Shown piece by piece: positions 8,601 through 17,818 of a stretch of 64,000 nt of DNA; within the stretch, counting starts at the first letter, position 1; each line of letters opens with the position of its first letter. Origin of the DNA: Streptomyces sp. 846.5 (GTDB taxonomy: Bacteria; Actinomycetota; Actinomycetes; Streptomycetales; Streptomycetaceae). The stretch spans positions 434,001-498,000 of the forward strand of contig NZ_SOBN01000001.1 of NCBI RefSeq assembly GCF_004365705.1, given 5' to 3'. The notes under the pieces are model-generated. The model worked only from the letters and a program-made list of their open reading frames with translations. It was not told the DNA's origin and searched no databases. Made by a program: the position numbers and the translations under genes.

Positions 8601-9538
8601 CCCAGACGATCATCGCGCTCGGCGCACACATATTCGATGTCCAGGTACTCCCGGTGGAAGCCATCCCTCCGGGCCAGGACGCCGTGCTGGTCGACCAGAT
8701 CCGGTTCAGTCCCGCCGGAACGGCCGCCGGGACGGCGATCACCCTGGCCAAGCTCGGCGCCGAGGTCCGCACCGCCGGGGCCGTGGGCACCGATCCGATC
8801 GGCGACCTGCTGCTGGCCCTGCTCGCCACGCACGGGGTCGACACCTCCCTGGTGCTCCGCCGCGCCGAGGTCCAGACCTCCGCCTCGGTGTTGCCGATCC
8901 GCCCGGACGGCAGCAGGCCGGCCTTCCATGTGCTCGGCGCCAACCTCGCCTACGGCCCCGACGACGCCCCCGCCGCCGAGATCGCGCACTCCACCCACCT
9001 GCACCTGGGTGCGCCCGAACTCATGGGCGGCGACGCCGCCGCCCAAATCCTCGCCCCCGCCCGGGCGGCCGGGGTGACCACCTCGGCCGACCTGCTCGCC
9101 GCCGGCGAACCCGGCCTGTTCGAGTGGATCGCCCCCGCGCTGCCGCACCTGGACTACCTGCTCCCCAACGAGGACCAGGTGGTCGGACTCACCGGCGCCG
9201 CCACCCTTGAGGAGGGCGTACGGATCCTGCTCGACAAGGGCGCCGGCTGCGTCGCGGTCACCCGGGGCGCGCGAGGAGCACTGGTGATGACCGCGGACAC
9301 GACGATGGCCGTGCCCGCGTTCGCCGTGGACGTGGTCGACACCACCGGTTGCGGCGACGCGTTCTCCGCGGGATTCCTGCGCGGCATCGGCCTGGGCCGA
9401 CCGCTGCGGGAGGCGGCCGTGCTGGGCTGCGCGGCGGCGGCTCTGGTGGCCCAGGGGCTCGGCAGCGACCACGGCACGTTCGACCTCGCCGTCGCGGACG
9501 GCTTCGCCGCGTCCACCCCCACTCTGGAGGTCAACTGA
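8597..9538 (+). CDS. PfkB-family carbohydrate kinase
   Basis: 313 residues. Ribokinase fold with the N-terminal glycine region FSPAGTAAGTAITLAKLGA, VGTDPIGDLLLALLATHGVDTS, and the C-terminal signature DTTGCGDAFSAGFLRGI carrying the catalytic Asp in GCGD. ATP-dependent phosphorylation of a sugar or nucleoside hydroxyl. ATGA overlap with the aldolase upstream and TGATG overlap with the oxidase downstream indicate coupled translation. Substrate unassigned. Confidence 0.85.
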   Translation: MTQTIIALGAHIFDVQVLPVEAIPPGQDAVLVDQIRFSPAGTAAGTAITLAKLGAEVRTAGAVGTDPIGDLLLALLATHGVDTSLVLRRAEVQTSASVLPIRPDGSRPAFHVLGANLAYGPDDAPAAEIAHSTHLHLGAPELMGGDAAAQILAPARAAGVTTSADLLAAGEPGLFEWIAPALPHLDYLLPNEDQVVGLTGAATLEEGVRILLDKGAGCVAVTRGARGALVMTADTTMAVPAFAVDVVDTTGCGDAFSAGFLRGIGLGRPLREAAVLGCAAAALVAQGLGSDHGTFDLAVADGFAASTPTLEVN

Positions 9539-10902
9539 TGCGCCGCACCGACATCGTGGTCGTCGGAGCCGGCCTGGCCGGTCTCACCGCCGCACGCGAA
9601 CTGGTGGCCGAGGGCCATGACGTGGTCGTCCTGGAGGCGCGCGACCGGGTCGGCGGGCGGACGCTCAACCACGACCTGGGCCGCGGCAGGGTGGTGGAGG
9701 CCGGCGGCCAGTTCGTCGGACCGACCCAGGACCACATCCTCGCGCTGGCCAAGCAGGTCGGGGTCGACACCTACCCCGCCGCCGTCGAGGGGTCGGCCGT
9801 CTACGTCCACGGAGGCCGGGCCCAGCGCTACAGCGGCGACATCCCACCGGACCTGCTGTCGCTGCCCGACCTCGGCGTCGCACAGCTGCGGATCAACCAA
9901 CTCGCCAAGAAGGTTCCCCTGGACGCGCCCTGGCGGGCCGCCAAAGCCCGACAGTGGGACAGCATGACCTTCGAGAGCTGGATCAGGAGCACCACGGTCG
10001 GCACCGGGGCACTGGACCTGGTCAACGCGTTCCTCGGATCGGCCTTCGGCGGCGCGGCATCGGAGGCCTCACTGCTGTTCAGCCTCTGGTACATCGCGGG
10101 CTTCGGCAACGAGACCACGCCGGGCACCCTGGAGCGCGGCATCGGCGTCAGCGGTGGCGCGCAGGAGTCCCGGTTCCTCGGCGGCTCCCAGCTGATCTCC
10201 CAGCGCATCGCCGAGCAGTTGGACGGGCGCGTGCTGCTCAACGCGCCGGTGCGCGCGATCGAGCAGGACGGCGACACCGTGACCGTGGCCACCGACGACG
10301 AGACCTGGCAGGCCGGGCAGGTCGTGGTGGCCGTCCCGCCGCTGCTGGCGGCCCGGATCAGCTGGCGCCCGCTGCTGCCGGCGCAGCAGGACGCGCTGTT
10401 CACCCGCATGGCCTTCGGCTCGCTGATGAAGTGCGAGGCCGTCTACCCCGAACCGTTCTGGCGCGCCGACGGGCTGAACGGCCAGGGCGTGTTCCGGCAG
10501 GCCTCGCCGATCTGCAGCATGTGGGACAACACGCCGCCCGAGGGCGGCCCGGGCGTCCTGATGGGATTCCTCGGCGGTCCGCAGTGGCGCGCCTGGGCGC
10601 ACCGGCCGCCCCGGGAGCGGCGCGGCGCGGTGCTGCGCGCGTTCGCCTCGGTGGTCGGCAAGGACGCGCTGCAGCCCGTCGACTACTTCGAACAGGACTG
10701 GACCCAGGAGGAGTGGACCCGCGGCGGACCCACTTCGGTGCTCGCCCCCGGCACGCTCACCGGCCTGGGCTCATGGCGGGACCGGCCGTTCGGCCGCGTG
10801 CACTGGGCCGGCGCCGAACACTCCGACCACTGGAACGGCTACATGGACGGCGCCGTGCGGTCCGGCGAGGCCGCCGCGCACGCCGTCCTCGCCCACGGTT
10901 GA
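9538..10902 (+). CDS. Flavin amine oxidase (monoamine/putrescine oxidase-like)
   Basis: 454 residues. N-terminal dinucleotide motif DIVVVGAGLAGLTAARELVAEG, the GG doublet DRVGGRT and EAGGQFVGPTQDHIL, substrate domain in the middle, and C-terminal flavin motif HWAGAEHSDHWNGYMDGAV. Oxidative deamination of a primary or secondary amine giving aldehyde, ammonia and H2O2 is the family reaction. Start codon overlaps the kinase stop (TGATG). An amine oxidase directly coupled to a sugar kinase and aldolase is unusual and hints at an amino-sugar or amino-alcohol substrate. Confidence 0.85.
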   Translation: MRRTDIVVVGAGLAGLTAARELVAEGHDVVVLEARDRVGGRTLNHDLGRGRVVEAGGQFVGPTQDHILALAKQVGVDTYPAAVEGSAVYVHGGRAQRYSGDIPPDLLSLPDLGVAQLRINQLAKKVPLDAPWRAAKARQWDSMTFESWIRSTTVGTGALDLVNAFLGSAFGGAASEASLLFSLWYIAGFGNETTPGTLERGIGVSGGAQESRFLGGSQLISQRIAEQLDGRVLLNAPVRAIEQDGDTVTVATDDETWQAGQVVVAVPPLLAARISWRPLLPAQQDALFTRMAFGSLMKCEAVYPEPFWRADGLNGQGVFRQASPICSMWDNTPPEGGPGVLMGFLGGPQWRAWAHRPPRERRGAVLRAFASVVGKDALQPVDYFEQDWTQEEWTRGGPTSVLAPGTLTGLGSWRDRPFGRVHWAGAEHSDHWNGYMDGAVRSGEAAAHAVLAHG

Positions 10903-10927
10903 TCCCACGACTGAGAGGAACACCCCG

Positions 10928-11410
10928 ATGGCAGTCGACTACGAGGTCTCCGAGAACGCGGTCATCCCCGCGCCGGTGTCGCGGGTGTGGGAGGTGATCT
11001 CCGCGACCGACCGGTACGCCGAGTGGGTCCCCACCGTCCTGGAGGTGACCGACCATCACGGCACCGCCGAGGTGGGGCGCACCTACAGCGAGCGCAACAA
11101 GTCGCTCGGCCCGCTCACCACCCGCTCCACCTGGACCGTCCGGGAGGTCCGCCCGGGCAGGCGCCGGGTCGACACCGGTACGGGCTTCGCCCCGCTGCAG
11201 GACGTGACCAATGTCTTCGCGTTCGAACCCGTCGTCCTCCCCGACGGCGGCGAAGGCACGGCGATGACATACCTCGTCCGCTACCGCATCGGCCTCGGCC
11301 CGGTCGGCGCGCTCGTGCACCGCGTCGTCGCGCCCGGTCTCCGTGCCGACATGCGCAGCTCCATGGTGAACCTTTCTGATCTCATCCTCGCCGAGGGCCC
11401 CGGCCAGTGA
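10928..11410 (+). CDS. SRPBCC (START/PYR-like) family protein
   Basis: 160 residues, ATG preceded by GAGAGGAA. MAVDYEVSENAVIPAPVSRVWEVISATDRYAEWVP is the standard opening of polyketide-cyclase/dehydrase SRPBCC proteins, with a long C-terminal helix closing the hydrophobic pocket. Such proteins bind or act on hydrophobic small molecules. Last gene of the aldolase operon (25-bp gap). Its ligand is unknown. Confidence 0.8.
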   Translation: MAVDYEVSENAVIPAPVSRVWEVISATDRYAEWVPTVLEVTDHHGTAEVGRTYSERNKSLGPLTTRSTWTVREVRPGRRRVDTGTGFAPLQDVTNVFAFEPVVLPDGGEGTAMTYLVRYRIGLGPVGALVHRVVAPGLRADMRSSMVNLSDLILAEGPGQ

Positions 11411-11444
11411 ATGCCGGGCACGAGGCTGCGCGCCGCATCAGCAG

Positions 11445-12464
11445 TCAGCGGCGCCGCAGTGACGGGTCGAGCAGCGCGGGCGGGGTGTCGAACTTCTCGT
11501 CCGCGGCGAGGTCGGTACCGGGGGCGACGATCTCGTCGATCGCGTCGAGGGTGTCGGCGGAGAGCACGGTGTCGGCGGCGGCGAGCTGCGCGTGCAGATG
11601 GTCCAGCGTGCGGGGACCGACGATCGCGCTGGTGACGGCGGGGTGCGCGGTCACAAAACCGAGCGCCAGCTGAATCATCGTCAGACCGGCCTGGTCCGCC
11701 ACCTTGGCCAGCTGCTCGACCGCGTCGAGCCGCGCCCGGTTGGACGGGATGGCGAGGTCGAACCGCTGCGGCACGAGCGCCGAACGGTGGGTGGCGACCT
11801 CCCGGCCCGCGCGGACCGCACCCGAGAGCCAGCCCGAGGCCAGCGGGCTCCACGCCAGCACGCCGAGCCCGTACTCCTCGGTCACCGGCAGGACGTGGGT
11901 CTCGATGCCGCGCTGCAGGATCGAGTAGCTGGGCTGTTCGGTGACGTACCGGCTCAGGCGGTGCTCCCGAGCGGCCCACTGGCCCTGCACAATGCGGTAC
12001 GCGGGGAAGGTCGAAGAGCCGAAGTAGCGGATCTTTCCGGCGCGCTGCAGGTCCGTCAGAGCGGACAGGGTCTCCTCGTCACTGGTGGTCGGGTCCCACC
12101 GGTGGATCTGGTACAGGTCGACATGGTCGATGCCGAGGCGGCGCAGGCTGTTGTCCAGCTCGGTGACCAGCCAGCGGCGCGAGCTGCCCCGGTGGTTGCG
12201 CTCCTCGCCCATCGGCATGGTCGCCTTGGTGGCCAGCACGATGTCCTCGCGACGGCCGGCAATGGCCTTGCCGACCATCTCCTCCGACTCGCCACTGCCG
12301 TACATGTCGGCGGTGTCGATGAGGTTGATCCCGCCCTCGAGGGCGGCGTCGACGATGGCGGTGGCCTCGTCCTGGGTGGTGCGTCCGATCTGGCCGAAGT
12401 TCATCGCGCCGAGCGCGAGCGAGCTGACCTGGACACCGGTGCGGCCCAACGTGCGGTACTGCAT
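11445..12464 (-). CDS. Aldo/keto reductase under TetR control
   Basis: 339 residues. AKR fold: MQYRTLGRTGVQVSSLALGAMNFG, GINLIDTADMYGSGESEEMVGKA (catalytic Asp and Tyr), DIVLATKATMPMG (Lys), QIHRWDPTTSDEETLSAL (His), and SAIVGPRTLDHLHAQLAA at the NADP phosphate site. Divergent from a TetR gene with two operator-like repeats between them, so probably an inducible detoxification or carbonyl-reduction enzyme. Clearly paralogous to the reductase at 3273-4304. Confidence 0.87.
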   Translation of the reverse strand: MQYRTLGRTGVQVSSLALGAMNFGQIGRTTQDEATAIVDAALEGGINLIDTADMYGSGESEEMVGKAIAGRREDIVLATKATMPMGEERNHRGSSRRWLVTELDNSLRRLGIDHVDLYQIHRWDPTTSDEETLSALTDLQRAGKIRYFGSSTFPAYRIVQGQWAAREHRLSRYVTEQPSYSILQRGIETHVLPVTEEYGLGVLAWSPLASGWLSGAVRAGREVATHRSALVPQRFDLAIPSNRARLDAVEQLAKVADQAGLTMIQLALGFVTAHPAVTSAIVGPRTLDHLHAQLAAADTVLSADTLDAIDEIVAPGTDLAADEKFDTPPALLDPSLRRR

Positions 12465-12499
12465 GAGCGGGTCTCCTGGACTCTGCGATAATCGAGCAA

Positions 12500-12540
12500 A
12501 CGGAACCTTGCTCCGTTAACGATACGGAACACTGTTCCGC
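12500..12540. promoter_or_regulatory. Two TetR operator copies in divergent promoter
   Basis: Box 1 at 12500-12516 is ACGGAAC-CTT-GCTCCGT (one mismatch between arms). Box 2 at 12524-12540 is ACGGAAC-ACT-GTTCCGC (six matched pairs). Same half-site, same 3-bp spacer, centres 24 bp apart. They sit between the aldo/keto reductase and TetR starts. Confidence 0.65.
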
Positions 12541-12574
12541 TTTGCAAGCCCAGCAGTGGAGGAGGACGAGCACG

Positions 12575-13165
12575 GTGAATCACGGCGACGAGCAGACCGG
12601 GCAGGCGGCCCGGCCCAAGCGGGCGGACGCCCAACGCAACAAGCAGACCCTGCTCGACGCGGCCGCCGCGATCTTCCTGACCTCGGGCGTGGAAGCACCG
12701 GTACGCGATATCGCAGCCAAGGCCGGCGTCGGAACGGGCACCATCTACCGCCACTTCCCGACCCGGGCGGACCTCATCATCGCCGTCTACCGGCACCAGG
12801 TCGAAGCCTGCGCCGAGGCCGGCCCGGCCCTGCTGGCCAGCAGCGCGACCCCGTACGCCGCGCTGGGCCAGTGGATCGACCTCTTCGTCGACTTCCTGGT
12901 CACCAAGCACGGACTGGCCGGCGCGCTGCGCTCGGACGAAGCCGGTTTCGATGCGCTGCACGCCTACTTCCTCGACCGGCTGGTACCCGTGTGCACCCAG
13001 CTGCTCGAAGCCGCCGCCGCCAACGGCGAGATCCGCTCCGACCTGGACGCCCTCGAACTCATGCACGGCGTCGGCAATCTCTGCATCGGCGCGGACACCG
13101 ATCCCCACTACGACGCCCGTCGACTGGTCGGACTCCTGATCGCAGGACTGCGCCTGCCGCAGTAG
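12575..13165 (+). CDS. TetR-family regulator of the adjacent aldo/keto reductase
   Basis: 196 residues from the GTG at 12575, which has GGAGGAGG about 10 nt upstream; a TTG at 12542 in the same frame would overlap operator box 2. HTH at about 17-62 (NKQTLLDAAAAIFLTSGVEAPVRDIAAKAGVGTGTIYRHFPTRADLI, read in parts). C-terminal domain of the TetR_C type found in many actinomycete repressors of oxidoreductases. Most likely represses itself and the divergent reductase. Confidence 0.85.
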   Translation: MNHGDEQTGQAARPKRADAQRNKQTLLDAAAAIFLTSGVEAPVRDIAAKAGVGTGTIYRHFPTRADLIIAVYRHQVEACAEAGPALLASSATPYAALGQWIDLFVDFLVTKHGLAGALRSDEAGFDALHAYFLDRLVPVCTQLLEAAAANGEIRSDLDALELMHGVGNLCIGADTDPHYDARRLVGLLIAGLRLPQ

Positions 13166-13213
13166 CGAAGGAGGAAACCCACTCCTCGCCACTTCCAAGC
13201 TATAGCGTACGGG

Positions 13214-13232
13214 GGGGCTTGCGGCAAGGCCC
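13214..13232 (+). promoter_or_regulatory. Rifamycin-associated element (RAE)
   Basis: GGGGCTTGCGGCAAGGCCC, an imperfect palindrome that matches, as I recall it, the full 19-bp RAE described upstream of rifamycin-inactivation and helR genes in actinomycetes. It lies 44 bp before the helR start in the only gap between the TetR gene and helR. Confidence 0.85.
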
Positions 13233-13276
13233 TGGTCATGCCGCAGAATCGTCGGCCTGGGCCGTGATCTGCGGAA

Positions 13277-15652
13277 ATGTTCCGCCAGGTCCTTGTGCTG
13301 CGAACAGACTCCATGGAGCTTGCCTTGGTCCCTTCGTCATCGTCCCCGTCCTCGTCCCCGTCCGAAAACGACTGGAGGACCAGAGAGCTGCGAGCGGAGA
13401 ACGAGTACGTCAGCAGGCTGTACGACCGCCTCGACGCCCAGCGCGAGCTCGCGGCGCATCGGCTGCGGGAGATCCATCTCCGGGAAAGGGGCGGAACATT
13501 CCAGTCGCGTCTGGAGCGCGACGCGCTGGAGGTCCACCACACCCGGCGGATCTCGGAACTGCACGCGGCCGAGTACGGGCTCTGCTTCGGCCGGATCGAG
13601 AGCGCCGACGGCGAGCGGCAGTACATCGGCCGGATCGCCCTGGCGGACGAGGACCACGAGCCGCTCCTCACCGACTGGCGCGCGTCGGCCGCGGAGCCGT
13701 TCTACCGGGCGACGCCCGCCGCGCCCGGCGGTGTGGCGGGGCGACGGCACCTGCGCAGCAAGGGCCGGACCGTCGTCGACTTCGACGACGACGCCTTCGG
13801 CATGGGCGCGCTGGAGGGCCGGGACAGCTCCGAGCTCAGCGGGGAGACCGCCCTGCTCGCCTCGCTGACGGCGGCCCGGACCGGGCGGATGGGCGACATC
13901 GTCTCCACCATCCAGGCCGAGCAGGACCGGGTCATCCGCTCCGAGCTCGGCGGCGTGCTGGTCGTGCAGGGCGGTCCGGGGACCGGCAAGACCGTGGTCG
14001 CCCTGCACCGCGCCGCGTACCTGCTGTACACCCACCGCGACCGGCTGGCCAAGCGCGGCGTGCTGGTCATCGGTCCGAACCGGACGTTCCTGCGCTACAT
14101 CGACCAGGTGCTCCCCGCGCTCGGCGAGAGCGAGGTCGTGCTCAGCAGCATCGGCACGCTCTACCCGGGTGTGACCGGGACCGACACGGAGACGCCGGCC
14201 GCGGCCGCGGTCAAGGGCGACGCACGGATGGCGCGGGTGCTCGCCGCCGCGCTGGACGGCCTCCGGTGGCTGCCGGAGGAGCCGCTGACCATCACCGTGG
14301 GCAGAAGGTCGGCTCACCAGGAGGAGCTCCAGATCGACCGGGCCCTCTGCGAGCGTGCCCACGCCGCCGCGCACCGGTCCCACGAACCCCACAACGTGGC
14401 CCACTTCGACCTGGTCGAGCGGCTCTCCTCGGAGCTGGCCCTGCGGATCGCCAAGAGCCGGGCCGCCGCGGACCAGGGCGCGGCCATGGATCTGGACGCG
14501 GTGGCCGACCTCGCCGACACGCTCGTCGACGAGCCCGACTTCCGGGCCCTGACCGAGAAGCTGTGGCCGCTGCTGGGCCCGGAGCAGTTGCTCACCGCCC
14601 TGTTCGGCTCCCCGGACCTGCTGGCGCAGGCCATGCCGGACTTCTCCGAGGCCGAACGCGTCGCGCTGCTGCGGCAACACCCGGGCCCGGACCCGGAGGC
14701 CGCCGCCTGGACCACAGCCGACGTCCCGCTGCTCGACGAGGCCGCGGAACTGCTCGGCCCGCTTCCCGGCAGCAAGGAGTCCCGCCGGGCCGATGCCGCC
14801 ACCGAGGCCCGGGAACTGGAGTTCGCGAGCATCGTCCTGGACGACTTCGGCGTGGGGCTGGCCGAGATGGACGCGGAAATGCTGGCACGCCAGTACCGCG
14901 GCGAGGAGGCGCTCATCCCCCTGGCCGAGCGCGCGGCCGAGGACCGGACCTGGGGCTTCGGGCACGTGATCGTGGACGAGGCGCAGGAACTCTCCCCCAT
15001 GGACTGGCGGTTGCTGACCCGCCGCTGTCCCGGCCGCTCCATGACGATCGTCGGCGACCTGGCGCAGACCGGTGCGCCGGCCGGGCTGAGCTCCTGGGGC
15101 GAGGCGCTCGACGAGTACACGGCGGGACGCTGGCGCACGGTCGAACTCACCGTCAACTACCGGACCCCGGCCGAGATCATGCGGGTCACCGAGGGCGTCC
15201 TGCGGGCGGTCGACCCGGCGCTCACCGGCCCCAGCGCGGTGCGCAGCGGTGGGATCCGCCCGTGGAGCCTCCGGATCCCCGCGGAGGGGCGGGGGCCGGC
15301 GCTGCGCGCCGCCGTCGAGAAGGAGATCGCGGCGCTGGACGGCCGCCGGATGGCGATCGTCCACGCTCCCGGGTGGCCGGCCGAACTGATCGACGCACTC
15401 ACCGAGTTGGACGGCGTCACCGCAACTGACGACCCATCGGCACTGGACTCCCCCGTCGTCCTGCTGACGGCCGCCCAGGCCAAGGGACTTGAGTTCGACG
15501 TGGTCCTCGTCGTGGAGCCCGCGGAGATTCTCGCGGCGCACACCCGCGGCGTGAACGACCTCTATGTCGCGCTCACCCGCGCGACGAAGAGCCTCGGGGT
15601 CATCCACAGCCAGGAGCTGCCGGACATGCTGGAGGGTCTGGACCCCCGCTGA
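13277..15652 (+). CDS. helR: HelR, RNA-polymerase-associated HelD-like ATPase (rifamycin protection)
   Basis: 791 residues from ATG 13277. A second ATG at 13313 would start just before the low-complexity SSSSPSSSPS stretch; neither has a strong ribosome site. N-terminal coiled arm of about 90 residues (LRAENEYVSRLYDRLDAQRELAAHRLREI in parts), 1A domain with QGGPGTGKT Walker A near 232, large inserted clutch domain, then HVIVDEAQELSPMDWRLL (motif II), VGDLAQTG (motif III), LTVNYRTPAEI (motif IV), LTAAQAKGLEFDVV (motif V) and YVALTRATKSLGV (motif VI). The family displaces stalled or drug-bound RNA polymerase. The upstream RAE identifies this as the rifamycin-inducible HelR type. Confidence 0.88.
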   Translation: MFRQVLVLRTDSMELALVPSSSSPSSSPSENDWRTRELRAENEYVSRLYDRLDAQRELAAHRLREIHLRERGGTFQSRLERDALEVHHTRRISELHAAEYGLCFGRIESADGERQYIGRIALADEDHEPLLTDWRASAAEPFYRATPAAPGGVAGRRHLRSKGRTVVDFDDDAFGMGALEGRDSSELSGETALLASLTAARTGRMGDIVSTIQAEQDRVIRSELGGVLVVQGGPGTGKTVVALHRAAYLLYTHRDRLAKRGVLVIGPNRTFLRYIDQVLPALGESEVVLSSIGTLYPGVTGTDTETPAAAAVKGDARMARVLAAALDGLRWLPEEPLTITVGRRSAHQEELQIDRALCERAHAAAHRSHEPHNVAHFDLVERLSSELALRIAKSRAAADQGAAMDLDAVADLADTLVDEPDFRALTEKLWPLLGPEQLLTALFGSPDLLAQAMPDFSEAERVALLRQHPGPDPEAAAWTTADVPLLDEAAELLGPLPGSKESRRADAATEARELEFASIVLDDFGVGLAEMDAEMLARQYRGEEALIPLAERAAEDRTWGFGHVIVDEAQELSPMDWRLLTRRCPGRSMTIVGDLAQTGAPAGLSSWGEALDEYTAGRWRTVELTVNYRTPAEIMRVTEGVLRAVDPALTGPSAVRSGGIRPWSLRIPAEGRGPALRAAVEKEIAALDGRRMAIVHAPGWPAELIDALTELDGVTATDDPSALDSPVVLLTAAQAKGLEFDVVLVVEPAEILAAHTRGVNDLYVALTRATKSLGVIHSQELPDMLEGLDPR

Positions 15653-15679
15653 CCTTCGGGCGCTGACCTTCGGGCGGTC

Positions 15680-15991
15680 TCAGGACCCGGGCGGGGATCT
15701 GCGCAGATGCAGGAGCACGCTCCGGGCCAGGAACAGGGCCGTCACCGCCCACAGCGCCACGCAGACCGGCGCCAGGGCGGCGAGGCCGGTCCGGGCCGCG
15801 GCCAGGCTCAGCGCGGTCGCGGCGACGCAGGCGGCCGCGAGCACCACGTCGACCAGGACCGCCCGGTACCAGAGCCCGCGCAGTCCGAGACCGCCGGCGC
15901 GCAGGCGCCGGTCCAGGCCGTGGTCGACCGCCAGGTTGCGTTCGATATCCGCCAGGATCCGCCGCTCCCGTTCGGTAAGGGTCTCGTCCAT
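15680..15991 (-). CDS. DUF3040 membrane protein
   Basis: 103 residues from the ATG at 15991, with GGAGGTGG about 7 nt upstream. MDETLTERERRILADIERNL is the DUF3040 opening, followed by two transmembrane helices at about 42-60 and 66-92 and a short basic cytoplasmic tail. Widespread small actinobacterial membrane protein of unknown function. Converges on helR with a 27-bp gap. Confidence 0.75.
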   Translation of the reverse strand: MDETLTERERRILADIERNLAVDHGLDRRLRAGGLGLRGLWYRAVLVDVVLAAACVAATALSLAAARTGLAALAPVCVALWAVTALFLARSVLLHLRRSPPGS

Positions 15992-16115
15992 GACCGGCCA
16001 CCTCCGGCCTGCCGCACCTCGCCGCACTCTTCTGCTTGTATCCAGTGTCCGCGCTGCGGCCCCGTCCGGCACGGCGGACCGCACCAAATGTAAGGGGTCA
16101 GCAGCCCTGCGTTCG

Positions 16116-16493
16116 TTACGGCAGCTCGGAGATGCTGTCGACCCGGTCCGGGTAGAAGGCGACATGGTCCTTGATCTCGGCGACGGCCGGGTACGGGGAC
16201 TCGTAGACCCACACGGCGTCCACCGAGCGCTCGCCGCCGACCGGGATGCTGTAGTAGCCGGCCTCGCCCTTGAAGGGGCAGTAGCTGGCGGTGTCACTGG
16301 GCTCCAGCAGCGCGAGATCCACGTCGGCGCGCGGGATGTACTGCACCGCGGGGTACTTCCCCTCGCGCAGGGTCAACGCATTGCGGGTGTCGGCGACCGT
16401 ACGGCCGGCCACCGTGACGACGACCCGGGCCGGGTTGGCCACAACGGTGATCGGATGGCTGGGGCTGGGCTGCAGAACAGGACGGTCGGTCAT
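16116..16493 (-). CDS. DUF427 domain protein
   Basis: 125 residues. Recognised by the duplicated small beta fold with RVVVTVAGRTVADTRNALTLREGKYPAVQYIPRADV and SYCPFKGEAGYYSI, followed by AVWVYESPYPAVAEIKDHVAFYPDRVD. The family is widespread in Actinobacteria and Proteobacteria and its biochemical role is not established. Divergent from the PPOX gene (90-bp gap). Confidence 0.85.
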   Translation of the reverse strand: MTDRPVLQPSPSHPITVVANPARVVVTVAGRTVADTRNALTLREGKYPAVQYIPRADVDLALLEPSDTASYCPFKGEAGYYSIPVGGERSVDAVWVYESPYPAVAEIKDHVAFYPDRVDSISELP

Positions 16494-16529
16494 GGCGGAG
16501 GCTTCTCTCTCGGCAGGGGATCCTGTTGA

Positions 16530-17030
<501 letters not shown>

Positions 17031-17066
17031 AGCGCCGCGACGCACGCGGCGGGCCCGGCGGCCGGT

Positions 17067-17807
17067 TCAGGACACGTCGCGTCGCATGCTGGTGGTGACG
17101 GCCAGGCCCGCGAACAGGAGTGTGTAGACCGCCAGGACGATTCCGCCGCCCCAGCGGGGCAGCAGGTGCCCGGTCGTCATCGCCCTGGCCCCGGCGCCGA
17201 GGGCCTGGCCGGCGTTGAACGGCAGCCAGCGGGCGAGGCCGCCGATCAGCTGGCCGACGATGCCCTCGACCAGGGCGATCCAGGCCAGCGCGACGGCGAT
17301 CGCGCCGACCAGGCTGCGGACGAGCGCGCCCAGGCCGACGCCGATCGCGGCGAACGCCGCGTTCCAGGCGATCCCGCCGCCGATCGTGGTCCACATCGCC
17401 GAGTCGCCCCAGGCGAAGGAGACGCCCTTGTCGGACCACCAGGCCGCCGCCACCCCGAGGCCCACCAGGCTGCTCAGCAGGCCGGACAGCACCCCGAAGA
17501 CCGCGTGGACCAGGAGTTTCGCACCGATGACCCGTCCTCGCGAGGGCGTGGTCAGGTAGGTGTCGGTGATGGTCCGGTGCCGGTACTCCCCTGCGACCGC
17601 GAGGATCCCGAAGACCATCGTGAAGATCGAGGTCAGGCCGACGTGGGCGAGCGCCCCGCTCTGCGCGGCCAGGTCGGGCGGCTTGCCGCTCGACAGCACC
17701 AGGCCGCTGATGCCCGCGGTGACCAGCAGCGGCGCAGCGGCCAGCAGCAACCACAGGCTTCGGACGGTGCGAAGTTTCAGGACCTCGGTCCTGATGAGGC
17801 TGTTCAT
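17067..17807 (-). CDS. ABC-2 type transporter permease
   Basis: 246 residues from the ATG at 17807. Six hydrophobic segments starting with LWLLLAAAPLLVTAGISGLVL at about 20-40. EYRHRTITDTYLTTPSRGRVIGAK is the conserved cytoplasmic loop of ABC-2 permeases. Encoded 11 bp behind the ATPase, so the pair forms one exporter (two ATPase and two permease subunits expected). The divergent two-component system may control it, as is typical for antibiotic-sensing Bce/Drr-like modules. The export substrate is unknown. Confidence 0.85.
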   Translation of the reverse strand: MNSLIRTEVLKLRTVRSLWLLLAAAPLLVTAGISGLVLSSGKPPDLAAQSGALAHVGLTSIFTMVFGILAVAGEYRHRTITDTYLTTPSRGRVIGAKLLVHAVFGVLSGLLSSLVGLGVAAAWWSDKGVSFAWGDSAMWTTIGGGIAWNAAFAAIGVGLGALVRSLVGAIAVALAWIALVEGIVGQLIGGLARWLPFNAGQALGAGARAMTTGHLLPRWGGGIVLAVYTLLFAGLAVTTSMRRDVS

Positions 17808-17818
17808 GTCTCTCGCTC

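Noticed and set aside
13277-15652. UvrD/PcrA DNA repair helicase
   Set aside because: The N-terminal coiled arm, divergent core and upstream RAE fit HelD/HelR rather than UvrD.
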